This document shows positions 45,307-56,758 of a stretch of 64,000 bases of DNA, in pieces. Origin of the DNA: Parietaria judaica. Taxonomy: Eukaryota > Streptophyta > Magnoliopsida > Rosales > Urticaceae. Positions within the stretch are counted from its first letter, which is position 1. Each line of letters starts with the position of its first letter. The stretch spans positions 8,922,001 to 8,986,000 of the forward strand of contig OX940864.1 of the NCBI GenBank assembly GCA_954871525.1, read 5' to 3'. Under the pieces are notes generated by a model. That model saw only the letters and a list, made by a program, of their open reading frames with translations, was not told the origin of the DNA and ran no database searches. The position numbers and the translations under genes were made by a program.

Positions 45307-46801
45307 ATGTGGGCTCTGCGTCGCGCTTCTCTTGCCTTCAGGTGACTTCCATCTCTCTCTCCCTCATGAAATGAAATCGAAAGCAATCGAATTTCAGGTT
45401 CTTTTCCCTCTCTGCTGTTCGATTCTAGGGTTTCGATAAAAGGCTGATCCATATGCCCCACTATCACGACAGTGAAGTGAATTCAAGTTCTGGTAAAGCT
45501 TGTTTTCCATTGATGTGATTGTTCACGGTTTGGTTTCACGTCTGGTTTATGATCGATTTCATCGTTTTCGCTTCCTTTGAATTTCTGTGGAAGCTCTACA
45601 TCTTCCGAAATTGAATGAAGAAACTCGGAGTTTAAGCTTAAACGAAACCCAGTATCAGCCTTTTACGAACCAATACGTAACTACTTGCAAATAAGATATA
45701 GGATATGGTTCCCGACTTCGATGAGCAGTCAAAGGCGAAAAATGTAACGGGCCGACCGAGTGATGGGCAGTGAGACCGACTTCAAAATCGCCAAATGTGA
45801 AAAATAAGCGCTTTGTGTGTCTCTTGTTTCCGCTCCCACGACTCCCGTCACGATACGCGAATTACATTTTCGGATGCCAAATCAATTCTGCGTATAATAG
45901 TGTCTCGTAGGAATAGTTAAGAGTATTGAATTATGTTTTAGAGGTTTATTTTGGTCAGGTTGGGTTCGGTCCAGCTCATTAGGTTGTAATCATTTTGCTC
46001 TATTTAAGAGAGCTCGAGGTAACGAAAGAGTTAGTCAATACTCATTCACAAGTTTAATCTCTCTCTAAAGAGGGGAGATTGGCTCGGTGAAGATTTGGCA
46101 ATAATTCTCGTTGCGAGAACGATTTTGGGTTGTAATATAGCGTTCCAAATTCCTATTCTGACTCGATGTAGCCATTAGCCCATTACTAATTGATTTTTCT
46201 TTTCTGTTTTTTTAGGAACCAAGGATTTAGCATTGAGGCTTCAAGTGTTCTGTTTTCAAATTCAGAGCTAGTTCTGGTCAAACGTAGTCTCTCATCGTTT
46301 GCTGGTGAATCTTCCCAGCCGTCGGAGAAGTTAGAAGAGATCAAAGAGGATGATGCCACGGCGAAGAACGCTTCCGCCGGTAAACTGATTAAGAAATTGG
46401 TCAACTTCCGGATGAAACAAGGAAAACAAACGAGAACCAGGGCCATTGCATACGAAACTTTCCACCGTTTGGCTCGGGCCGAGCGAAACGTACTTGACGT
46501 TCTTGTCGACGCCGTGGAGAACGTGAAACCGGTGTGCGAAGTGGAGAAAGTCGGGGTTGCCGGCTCTGTTTATGACGTTCCCGGGATTGTGGATCGGGAT
46601 CGTCAAGAAACGCTAGCGATCCGTTGGATCCTCGATGCAGCCTCGAGGCGACGTGGCAGTTACAAGGTGAGCTTGGAGAAGTGTTTGGTTGACGAGCTTC
46701 TGGACGCCTCTAGAAAGAGAGGCTTCGCCCGCAAGAAAAGGGATAACATTCATAAACTTGCTGCGGATAACCGAAGTTTTGCGCATTTCAGATGGTGGTA
46801 G
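45307..46801 (+). CDS. rps7: nuclear-encoded mitochondrial ribosomal protein S7 (uS7m) with PPR-derived presequence
   Basis: Exon 45307-45341 joins in phase 2 to exon 46216-46801, giving 206 aa. Residues 67-206 are a full S7 protein, about the size of the protein encoded in plant mitochondrial genomes. Motifs: [72 protein letters not shown] and the C-terminus SFAHFRWW. S7 binds 16S-type rRNA in the small-subunit head near the E site. Residues 1-66 are not S7: [12 protein letters not shown] and [13 protein letters not shown] match exon 1 and the start of exon 2 of the flanking PPR genes, and the intron has the same position and phase. The rest is a Ser/Glu-rich linker. I infer an organelle-to-nucleus transfer that used a duplicated PPR 5' end for import. 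Confidence that it is S7 is very high; origin is inference. Confidence 0.95.
45983..46138 (+). repeat. LTR-like dispersed repeat in rps7 intron
   Basis: Related to 9893-10018 in the UBAC2 intron: CTCTATTTAAGAGAGC, CATTCACAAGTTTAATCTCTC, GGTGAAGATTTGG, GAACGATTTTGGG. It lies just before the acceptor of the rps7 intron. Probably a TRIM or solo-LTR remnant. Confidence 0.6.
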
Positions 46802-48294
46802 ATTGATACCACGTTAGGATCGCTTAGTTGATCTTTCCTATGATCAGTAAGGTATGGTTTTTATTTTGCTTATATATATTTTTTAATCCTGGTATCTTAG
46901 CGATATATTATCGGTTTCTACAAAAATACACAGAATAGTCTAAAAATCAACTATTTTGAAATCTCTAATTCTGGGAAAACAAGTTTTTTCAATCCCGATA
47001 TTGGAGGTTATTCAGGAAAACAAAACGCAATCGGAACTCCGGATTCCGTGTCCTGGAATTAAAAATATGGAAATGGAATTCCATATTTACAATATTGACA
47101 TGACTAAATTGTATAAATCATTCTTTCACCAACATCTTGCCAAAGTTTTGTTTTTCTTTGCAATCCTTTATCTATTATATCGTACCGGTGAAGAGCCGGG
47201 TCTCGGGTCTGGTATGGGTCGGCGAGTCATGACGCAGTATTTGTGCTTCGATGATTCAATGAATTTCTGATAATTACTTTTCTTAACAGTTTCAGATGTC
47301 GAAGAAACGGCTTAAGGAGGATTGGCTGGGTTTGTTTTGAGTTTGAATAAATCAGGCTGTTAGAATCTTCATTGTATTTTAAGCCAAAATTGTGGTTTTG
47401 ATTTTAAGATTTGTATCCAATTATGAATTTTGATTTCTTTCTAGTTATTAATTGAATGTGAATTGAGGATGTTATGTTTGAGAATGTTTTTACTCAAATT
47501 AGTTATTTCATTGAGAAAAATTCATTTTGACACAAACAAAACCATTCATATGCGTAGGAAATGTTATAAGTTCAAATTTGTGAAAATGTTATCTCGTGGG
47601 CAACACAAAAACAGGCCCGCACACAACAAATAGGTCAGTCCAAGTTAATTCTTAGATTTAAGGGTTATTCATGGCATACTCATTCTTTGTTTTAGCGGGA
47701 TAAAATATCGGTATTTTTTTTTCCACGATATAGACAAGTACTTTTTCTGGAGTTGTTTGGTACCTGTCTATATGGGAGGAAGACATTGGTATTTTGTCCG
47801 ACTAAAACAAAAGATGAGTATTTAACTTAGTTTTCAAACAATTTTGATATTTATGCCACTATTATCCCTAAATTTTAACAAGTTGAAAACTCGCAAAATT
47901 AAGGCAATGCATTGAGGATTCACTTTAATTTTACCGACAAGTCTTTGAATTTTGGACTCCATTATGAACTTACAAATTTACAATCTTTAAAAACAATTGT
48001 CATGATTTAATCTTCTCTGATAATTAACTAGGTAAAATAGTATTTTACTTTACACATATTCGTATTTTTTTAATTTTATTTTTCAAAAGATAATTGATTG
48101 AAAAAATAAAATAAAATTATCCCTCACAATAAATGATTCATTCGCAAAAGGTTTTTTTTTTTTAAAGGTTTTGTTTTGTTTTTTTTTTTTCTAGGGCAAA
48201 GCTCACAGACGAGCAAAATTGAAGGGCCATTTTTGGTATATTAATATTTTCTTTCGAAACAAAACATAATCGAATTCTTCCAGTTGCAGAGTGT
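46802..48294. other. spacer between rps7 and PPR gene C
   Basis: 3' UTR of rps7 then AT-rich DNA. A 104-aa frame at 46956 is unrecognised and in AT-rich context. Poly-T runs at 48150 and 48180. No degenerate PPR exons seen, so the body of the PPR copy that donated the rps7 5' end is gone. Confidence 0.5.
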
Positions 48295-48303
48295 TAGGGT
48301 TTA
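48295..48303 (+). promoter_or_regulatory. telo-box (TAGGGTTTA) of PPR gene C
   Basis: 63 bp before the ATG, in the context GTTAGGGTTTAAG shared with the two upstream units. Confidence 0.7.
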
Positions 48304-48365
48304 AGAAAGACAGCGAGGGTTTTCGCCATAGCCATTCCTCACTCGAAGCTTGCCATTTCGCCACC

Positions 48366-51300
48366 ATGTGGGCTCTTCGTCGCGCTTCTCTCTCTCTCGG
48401 GTCTCTCTCTCTCTCTCTGATTTTATCGGTGAAGTCGCGGAAATGGAAACTACACTCTTTCTGATTGCATTTGCTTATAATCATGGAGGTTTTCTTTCGT
48501 TGATTGTGTGTGTGCCAATTCATTCATAACTTCTTACTTGCGATACTGTTGGTGAAAACTGCGAGCCGTGAAGCTCAGGCTTCTGCGGTCGTGGAGAAAC
48601 TCGCGGAAAACGCTGCTGCGAGTTCCTTCGTGGCGGCTGGATTGAGCCGTTCGTGGCTGAGGCTGCGGAAGCTCTCACCCAGCTGTTGGCTAATTATCAT
48701 GCTTTTTTACTAGCAAGAAACTCTGGGAATTTGCCCTCCACGAAAGCCGCTAGCTGTGAAGCCACACGGCCGGCGAATGCCGCCGCGAGTTCCTTCGTGG
48801 CCTAGGCTGCGGAAGCTCTCCGTTGGACATCTTGCCTTGCAAGTTGAGTGAGAAAGAGAATTGTAGGAATAACAGGAGGACCTACCCTTTTTCGGAAATT
48901 TCACGAGCTAGGTTTCACTTTTTTTTTTCTTTTTCCGACAAGTCTACTGTAATATGATCTCGGGGTTAAAGAGAACACCTCTTTTTACTCCATTTTTCAT
49001 GAAAAACCTGTATCTTTTTTTTTTTTTTTTAAAGAGATTAGGATGTTGATGAAATTACTTGTCATAATCGTCTTAATCTTATATAATAGTAATAATGCTT
49101 GCTCTCTTGTTATGTATTCAGGAGCCGGGAATTTCGCATCCGGGTTTCTAATGCTGCTTTGCCTGCTTCGGAACGACACGTCGTTCACGAGGAGAACAAG
49201 GCCGGTTTTCTAGATTCTCCTGAATCGACATACGAAAGATGTCTGTATTTCAAGGGTTTTTGCCGCAAAAACCATTTTTCTGCAAGCACGCTTCAGATAA
49301 GACGTGGTCTTTCTTCACAGACTGGGGCGGAAAGCGGAGATAACAATGAGTTTGAGGATGGTTTCTCTGAACTTGAATCGGAAGAAGATAGTTCTAAGGC
49401 AGGCCATGGCAGTGTTGCCGAAGAAGATGACCCGATCTCAGAACAAGTTTATTCTTCTGATGAAGACGATGTTGTGGGGTCCACGGATAAGAAGCTTGAA
49501 GTCCCGGACGTTGAGGCTGACCGAAGCGAGGGAGTGCATGATAGAAAAAGGACTGTTTCGGAGCTGTATAAGGTGATTTCAGCTTCTCAAGTCACGGCGG
49601 TCCAGGAGGCTCTTGATAAATGGGTCGAAGAAGGCAAAGAGGTGAACCGTGAAGAAATTTCGTTGACCATGCTCGATCTTCGTAGATACCGATTGTATGC
49701 GAAGGCATTGCAGGTGAGTTTATAGTAAGTTTAGAAATATGTAAAGTTAGGGACTAGTTTGTAAATATTAATAATGTTTGATTAGCTAGCATATTTTGCA
49801 TCAAAGTTTGTCAGAATAATTATAATTGTTTTCTTAAAAGCTTCTAATTTTATAAAGTATAACTTATTAATTAAATTTATCATTACTATCACAAAAAACC
49901 TATAGTAACTATCACTTAACTTATAAACTTATGATTAATTATTTTTCGTAGATGGTCGTTAGGTGTGTCGGCTTGAGCCTTATTGTGTCTAGGTGTATGT
50001 TATTGTGCACTATGTCAGATTTGGTGACCCGGATCCATTTTTATTGGCCCGGCCCTTTTCTAGCTTTGTGGATGCGTTATTTTTTGTTGGATATTTACCT
50101 TCTCGAAAATAGGGATTTTACGTAATTGGTGTTTTAGGGTTAATTAAACCTAGCCGTCATTATTTTCGATCATAGTGTGGCTTCCTGTTCTTGAAGACTA
50201 GTTCCTTAGAGTTATTAATTTATAGCGTATTGATTTAAGGAGGTTTACTTTATTACTACTAGCTACTTATTTACGTACATTTTCCCTCATTCATTTTTTT
50301 TTTCTTTCTATTTGATCCGTCACAGGCTTAGTTTCCCATGTTCTTCCGTTTTTGCAGTTCTCGGAGTGGCTGGAATCGAGGAAAACAATTGACTTTCTCG
50401 AGAAAGATTACTCCTCTCGTGTTGACTTGATTGCTAAAGTCATCAGTTTATTCGCAGCCGAGAAGTACGTCGAGAAAATCCCGGTCTCCATGAGGGGCGA
50501 GTTTGTTTACCAATCCTTGTTGGTCAATAGTGTCAACATCCACCAAACATCGAAAGCAGAGGAATTTTTCAACAAAATCAAAGCCATTAAAACCCCAATT
50601 CCGGCTTATGCTTGTGACCAAATGATTCTTCTCTACAAGAAGACCGACAGTAAGAAATTAGCTGACGTGCTTTTACTCATGGAGAGCGAAAACGTGAAGG
50701 CCTCGCCTTTCACGTATAAACTCTTGCTAGACATCAAAGGCAAGCATGGTGACATCACTGGGATGGAACAAATCCTAGAGACCATGAAGGCCGATGGTAT
50801 CTCACCTGACATGGTCGTAAACTCCATTCTTGTTCGGAACTATGTGTCCGCCGGGCTTAAAGAGAAAGCTCAAGCTGTTCTTGTAGACGTCGAAGAGGGA
50901 AATTTGAGCGAAAACCGATATTTATGCCGTCATTTGATTGATTTATATGCTGATATTGGATTAATCGATGATGTGGCACGTGTTTGGAAGGTTTGCGAAC
51001 CGAATCCCCGGGTCGGCGAGGCTATCGCGGCAATAGATGCTTTCGGGAAATTGGACAAGATCGAAACGGCAGAAACAATTTTTGAAAACTTGATCAAGAC
51101 GGTTCCGAAGCAGAATGCGCTGCACTATAACGGTCTTTTGAGGGTATATGCAAGACATAAGATGCTTGTAAAGGGAAAGAATCTTGTGAAACGAATGGCG
51201 GAATCGGGTTGCAAGATCAGTTCGGTCACATGGGATTTGGTTGTGAAGCTTTATGTGGCGTGCGGAGAGATTGAAAAGGCCGATTCCGTTCTTCAGAGGG

Positions 51301-51605
51301 CCTCTCAGCAGAGAAATGAGAAGCCTCAGTTTAGTTCGTTCATCAATTTGATGGAGCAGTACGCAAATAGAGGCGATATTCACAATGCCGAGAAGATTTA
51401 TCTGAGGTTGAAGCAAGCGGGCTATACGCCGAGGCTTCGCCAATTCCAAACCCTAGTGAGGGCGTATGTAACCGCTAAGGCTCCGTTTTATGGAGTTAGG
51501 GATAGGATGAAAGCGGACAATATTAGCCCTAACAAGCTCTTGTTGGCTAAGTTGCCTTTGGTTGACGCCTTCAGGAAAACGGCGGTATCGGATTTTCTTG
51601 ATTAA
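48366..51605 (+). CDS. mitochondrial P-class PPR protein, gene C (PPR596/At1g80270-like)
   Basis: Exons 48366-48400, 49122-49713 and 50358-51605 give 624 aa. It is a tandem paralogue of gene A: same MWALRRAS start, acidic segment at about residues 100-170 (EDGFSELESEEDSS, SDEDDVV), VQEALDKWVEEGKEV, then a continuous PPR tract (EFVYQSLLVNSVN, FTYKLLLDIKGKHGDI, LHYNGLLRVYARHKM, IYLRLKQAGYTPRL). It ends AFRKTAVSDFLD. Unlike gene A, the PPR tract is a single exon. Exon 1 ends GG|GTCTCT, a weak donor inside a CT repeat. Role as in gene A: binding of mitochondrial RNA, target unknown. Confidence 0.95.
48560..48840 (+). repeat. diverged direct repeat in intron 1 of PPR gene C
   Basis: GCGAGTTCCTTCGTGGC is present at about 48617 and 48786, and GAGGCTGCGGAAGCTCTC or AGGCTGCGGAAGCTCTC follows each. 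This is a GC-rich, coding-like duplicated patch within an otherwise AT-rich intron. Source unknown. Confidence 0.65.
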
Positions 51606-52721
51606 GAAAATTGAAGGCTCTTTTACGGATTATTATAACTATCTAAACATTTGTTAGGTGTATTAGCATATCTAGTTCTGGAATGTAACAATTTGCTGTT
51701 TGAAAAGGCACTAACTGTTCTTGTTTCGTTGATCTTTCTCGGGAATTTTTTTCCCCGGAATCGTGGTGATGATTGAGAATAATGTCTTTGCCCGCTTTTG
51801 CAGATCATAATTATCTGAAAAATCGTAGGCCCAACTTATGTGATTTATAATCATATGAGTGTTTGTTTCAATGCAGGCAATTCTTGGAAACATGGTTCGG
51901 TTTGGCGTGTTTTCTCGGAAAAATCCTCAGTAATGTGACGGAAAATGAAATTTGGTGAACAATCGAGTCAGCTGCTCGATTTTCATGATTGAAAATCACG
52001 TTTTAGTTTTTAACTTTTAAATTGAAAACCGCTCTATTGAATCTTCTGGGAAATTATATCCTCTATTTTCTAAAAGGTAAAAGTATACTCTTAAACATAT
52101 CTAAAGGGTTTTAGATGTTATAAAAAAAGGAGTACTATTACTATATCGACAATTAACACGATGAGTATGAGAGTTCATTTTAGCTAAGTTTTTTAAACTA
52201 AGGGTATATTTATGCACAAAGAAAAACTAAAGGGTACACAATTCCACACCATACAAAACTTCCCACACTGTCTCTTTCCACTGGATTTGAAGGGAAAAGT
52301 TCATCTAAGCATGGTTTCATCATATATATTTTTGCGTGTTTTTCCTCGTTGCTATCGTAATTTATTTTTCTCTCTTTTGCTTGATTTATATTGCCGTCGG
52401 AATTATTGTACTTTACTTTGTCACGAACAAGACAGAGCTCGGTTTTGTCATGGCAAAAGTGATTTTTTTTTGTTTGTTTTTTTTGTGGTTTTATCGTCGA
52501 ATGCTTCGTCTAATTCGGGTTAAGAACATGTGTTTAAGCTTATATAATGTTGTTTATTTTAATGGATGAGACGTAGTATTGATTATGCTAAGTCTGATAT
52601 GTCTTTTGATTTGAAATGGACATCAATGCCGTCATGTGCGAGTTTCAATGATCGTGTGCCATACATTATTGTGATTCACTTGTGTTCCTTTTATTTTTGT
52701 TGATGTGTGATCTTTTGTTTC
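51606..52721. other. spacer between PPR gene C and the PPR pseudogene
   Basis: 3' UTR of gene C, then AT-rich sequence. I searched for a [12 protein letters not shown] first exon or an acidic second exon for the downstream copy and saw none. Confidence 0.55.
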
Positions 52722-53626
52722 AGCTCTTACAGTGCTTAGCTTAGCCCGAAAACCATTGGTTTCAAAACGATGAAAGAATATACGCTTCTTGTCTCGATTT
52801 TGATTGCTGTGTTAAGGGGTCTTAAGGAGGCGGAGGATTACATAAAGACGATTCCCGAGTCATGTCAAGGCGAGTTAGTTTACCGGGAATTTCTGACTAG
52901 CTCTGTCCAATTCCAGAATGTGGAGAAAGCCGAGCAAGTTTTCCGATCACGCTGTGCTTGTGCAATCAGATGCTCCTTCTGTACAAGAGATACGACCGCA
53001 AGAAAATAGCATACGTGCTTCGGCTCATGGAGAACGAAAACGTCAAGCCCTCGATCGAAACTGGTTATTAAAAGCCAGTGTAAAGACTTGAACAGATTTT
53101 CGAGGCGATGGTGATCGAAGGGCTCGAGCCTAATATTGACGCAAAGTTTGCTCTTGCTTTACGGGTCGTTAGGAAAGGCGGAAGAGGTGGAGAGAGTTTG
53201 GAAAATATGCGAACACGATCCAAACCCTTACGTGGGAATGGCTGCAATCACAGCTTTCGGGAAGCTGAACAAAGTCAAAGAAGCCAAGGCAGTGTTCAAC
53301 AGGGTTTCGGAATCAGGACTGAAGCCGAATAAATTCTATACCAAGCTTCTACACGTATACGCAGACAATAAGCAGTTTCGGAAGGGTCAAGATCTCGTCG
53401 AACACATGGTGAATCACGGTATAAAGACGGGGGCCCGTTGGAGCGGAATTCGCTAGAGAAGCTTTACTTTGAAGCGGGAAAAGTAGAGAAGGCCGACCAC
53501 GTACTCACAGAGTTTGCTAAAGAGACGACCGTTGCGGATATCTTATACCCAAACACCGCTTTCAAGAAACGGTTGCAGGAAGTCAACCCGTTCCGGACGG
53601 TGGCAACGTGGTTCTGGCTTGAATGA
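52722..53626 (+). pseudogene. fourth, degenerate copy of the PPR596-like gene
   Basis: After a TTTCAG acceptor-like site at 52722 the sequence follows the third exon of the family in changing frames: ERIYASC, GLKEAEDYIKTIPESCQGELVYREFL, EKAEQVF, then RVWKICEHDPNPYVGMAAITAFGKLNK and LHVYADNKQFRKGQDLVEHM. It ends KLYFEAGKVEKADHVL and NPFRTVATWFWLE. Several frameshifts and stops, loss of the segment around residues 290-340, and missing exons 1-2 show it is non-functional. Confidence 0.88.
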
Positions 53627-54113
53627 GATTAATTTGATAGGACCTTGAAATTAAAAAGAGGAGGGTCAAATGTAATTACTAAATAGTTAAAATCTATATT
53701 AGCTAAGATCCTAGGATACTTGAATTATTCTTCTCTCTTTGAAGTTCATTATTGAACATCTTATTCAAGGTGGTAACTCAATACAAGCTTATATTCATAT
53801 AGAAAGAAAGAAAAAAAAAGCATTTGATCTTAAATTTTCTTGCCAATTACACAGTGAATCGTGGAATATTGTCCGTTTTTTCATGCCAGTTTAGCTGTGT
53901 CGGAGAAGAAAAGCGTCGCCGCGAACCGGCTGGGTTCCCCAAATCAGCGGACTTTGCTCAACCTTTTTTAACATGTCATATATATTGGGTAGCTAATGAA
54001 TCAAAGTGTTTGTTTTGATAGAAGAATCTTGCAAAGTATCATTTACTATTTAGTGCCTTTGTGGTCTTTTAGAAGATAGTTCTTTTTTATTTATTTATTA
54101 TTATTATTTATTC

Positions 54114-54147
<34 letters not shown>

Positions 54148-54626
54148 GTTCATTATTTACAATATTTCTACCTTTTCATTATTTCTATTATTGAAAATAC
54201 AAAATTTTAGTTCATTTTCTTTGGTATATTTTTAACACGAAAATCGAATATCCTATATTAGAGTGTAAAAATCGCATTAACCATTCGTAGCGGTAAAATT
54301 AATTTTTGATTACATTTACTGCTTCAACGAATATGATCAAAACAGTGTGAAAATATTAAATTAATATATATATATAAATCGTAAAACTTCATTTACATAA
54401 TCATTAGAAATAATGAAAAGGTAGATTAAAGAATAAAATGCTATCTAAGTATCAACTATTATATAAGTGAGATCACATTTTACAATACAATATATAAAAA
54501 AAAAATATTGAAATCTAGCCATACGCGGTAAATACGATTTGTGGTTCGATTTATGTTACAGCATCCGAATTCCGCTATCGAATGGTACGTTGGTATTCGA
54601 TTCTTCACCACGTAATCTATGATTTT
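53627..54626. other. AT-rich intergenic DNA
   Basis: Contains an (ATT)n microsatellite at about 54094-54147 and a (TA)n run at 54363. No gene seen. The last part is the 3' region of the minus-strand PPR gene. Confidence 0.6.
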
Positions 54627-56117
54627 TTACACATTGATTCTTCCTCGTTGCAACAGTTGAGACCTGATCTCTTCATCCACCTTGAAACCGGCCATCTCCG
54701 CTTCTCTGCAAACATCCCGGCACTTCGCGACCCTCCCGGAATCCATGTAAACCCTAATCATGTCCCTGTAGATGCCGTACGTTGCAAGAAACCCCGACTC
54801 CTTCAACCTCGAAAAGTACCTCGCAGCCCTGGCGACATCGTTCATCGCGACGAAGAGCCTGATCACCACGCGGTAAGCCGGCAGATCGAAGACGCAATTC
54901 GAAGCCTCCATTTCCCACACCAAAGCCAGCGCCTCTCGGTAATTTTTCTCCAAACTCCGGCTGTGAATTAGCGTCGTGTACATGACGACGCTTAGTTCGT
55001 GCCCCGATGCCCGGAACCAGCCATATAGATTCTCGACGGCATCGAATCTCCCGAGCCGGACGCAGACTTTCATCATCGCAGTGCAGTCCTGTTGGTTCAA
55101 ATTCAGATCCTCTCTCTCTCCAAGCTCATCTAACAAATTCATTGCCAGAGAAACCCGGTCGGGATTCTTCGCTAACTCAAGAATCACTTTTGCATAAACC
55201 GACGGATTCAACATCCTATTGGAGATTCTTGCTGAGCTGAGAAGGTTCCACGCCAGATTCACGCTCCCGCCTCGGGCGAAGCCTCTCACCATTGCCTCGA
55301 TAACGCTTTTGCTAGCGGACCCGGCGAATCTCTCCAGGTCGGTCGGGATTTTTAGAGCGTGGGATCGGGCGAGAATCTCGACCGTCGAAGCAAGAATCCG
55401 GTCATCCGGGAAGAGATGGGCATGCTTCCGGGCCCAAGAGAAAGTCTGGAGGGCCCGGTCAGGGAGGCCCATGTGGCCCAATTCTCGGATGGTCATAGAG
55501 AGCGAGCCCTTCCGCAGGAACTGAGCCCACTTGTCGAGGACCGACGACACTTCTCCCTTGGCCGGGAGGGCTTTAATATCTGCAGCCAAGCCGATTAGGA
55601 AGCCAGGGTTCTTGTAGACTTGATTGGATAAAGCTTCCCGGGACGAAAACAGTGCTTTGACACGTTTCTTCGGGGTGGGAAGCCCCACCGGTCGGATCTT
55701 GTGAGGGATCGGGAGAGGCAGAGACCTCTCTCTGCTCAGCTTTCCTGGTTTCTGGGGGATCCTCCCTTGGAAAAGCGACGAAATCGCTTCGATTTCGTCG
55801 CTCTCCCACACGATCTCGTTGCCGGCGACGCCATCGTTTCCGACTTCCCCATCATTTTCCCCTTCTTCGTCTGTTGTTTCCGCAACGGGTCGAACTAGTT
55901 TCGTCGGCCTTGAACTGTCGTTCGTCAAGAACAAATTCGTCCCGAAGTCCGGGGGAAGCTTGGAACGGCGAGGCGTCCGAAGATTCTTCTTGGGCAGTCT
56001 TATCCTCGTTATTCTTCTGTTATGATTCGCCGCAGTCGCTCTTCGGTGGTTCCCGGAAAAACTCCCGTGAAATAATGGCGCGGGATTCAACCGTACGGCC
56101 AAGGAAATAAAACCCAT
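54627..56117 (-). CDS. EMB975: PPR protein, EMB975/At2g01860-like
   Basis: Intronless 496-aa frame. The N-terminus (MGFISLAVRLNPAPLF) with a basic stretch to about residue 55 looks like an organelle transit peptide. An acidic linker (about 80-110) follows, then a conserved block (FLIGLAADIKALPAKGEVSSVLDKWAQFL, IRELGHMGLPDRALQTF). About six PPR motifs then run to the end (for example VYAKVILELAKN, CTAMMKVCVRLGRFDAVENLY, MYTTLIHSRSLEKNYREAL, IYRDMIRVYMDSGRVAKC). It ends LLQRGRINV. The architecture matches the embryo-defective PPR At2g01860 as I remember it. An organellar RNA target is expected but unknown. It lies downstream of the PPR array but is not a member of that family. Confidence 0.85.
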   Translation of the reverse strand: MGFISLAVRLNPAPLFHGSFSGNHRRATAANHNRRITRIRLPKKNLRTPRRSKLPPDFGTNLFLTNDSSRPTKLVRPVAETTDEEGENDGEVGNDGVAGNEIVWESDEIEAISSLFQGRIPQKPGKLSRERSLPLPIPHKIRPVGLPTPKKRVKALFSSREALSNQVYKNPGFLIGLAADIKALPAKGEVSSVLDKWAQFLRKGSLSMTIRELGHMGLPDRALQTFSWARKHAHLFPDDRILASTVEILARSHALKIPTDLERFAGSASKSVIEAMVRGFARGGSVNLAWNLLSSARISNRMLNPSVYAKVILELAKNPDRVSLAMNLLDELGEREDLNLNQQDCTAMMKVCVRLGRFDAVENLYGWFRASGHELSVVMYTTLIHSRSLEKNYREALALVWEMEASNCVFDLPAYRVVIRLFVAMNDVARAARYFSRLKESGFLATYGIYRDMIRVYMDSGRVAKCRDVCREAEMAGFKVDEEIRSQLLQRGRINV

Positions 56118-56589
56118 TTCGCAGGCGATGAGTTCTTGGTAGAAGAAACAACTGAAATATTACTTTCATACCAACAGAAAATCTCTCAGGAATTTCATCG
56201 AACAGTTCGTGGTCCAGTTAAAACCAGCTCCACAATTAGCCCAAACGATTCTCTCTTTTTCTCTGCTTATCTCGGAATGAAAGATGTGTGAGCAAAAAAT
56301 CACATCCTTAGCTTAGCTTAGCTGGTCACCATTGTCGTCGCTGCGATGATGTCTCAAGCCATGAAATTTCATCCCTACGAGTTGCAACCTGCGAGTGAAA
56401 ATTTTGCTATAAAAAAAAAAAAGTAGCTATAAAAAAATCCTTCTTATTTTATTTTTTTTATAAAGAAAACTTGGAAAAATTAACTATCGCTTACAATAAG
56501 TTCTCACTTCTCAGATTTTAGTGAATTATTTTGAGAAGCAGCAGTAAATTAAGTCATTTTTTGAGCTTCCTCTTTTAACAATTAACAAG

Positions 56590-56643
<54 letters not shown>

Positions 56644-56750
56644 TCAAAGGGTTAATAGTGGCATATGTACTCAACTTGTATTCAATTCGATCGGGATGGA
56701 CTATTTTTTTTTAATGGCATGTATACTCAAGTTGAACACGTTACTATGGC
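56118..56750. other. leader of the EMB975-like gene, then AT-rich DNA
   Basis: 56118-56330 is the probable 5' UTR and promoter. A (TA)n microsatellite lies at 56596-56640. Nothing else seen. Confidence 0.55.
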
Positions 56751-56758
56751 TTCAATAT

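Noticed and set aside
46956..47270. 104-aa frame downstream of rps7
   Set aside because: AT-rich, no recognisable motif and no splice or promoter context; likely chance in the 3' region.
50961..51449. 162-aa minus-strand frame
   Set aside because: Antisense shadow of PPR gene C.
54582..56110. Several plus-strand frames of 65-129 aa
   Set aside because: Shadows of the intronless EMB975-like gene on the minus strand.
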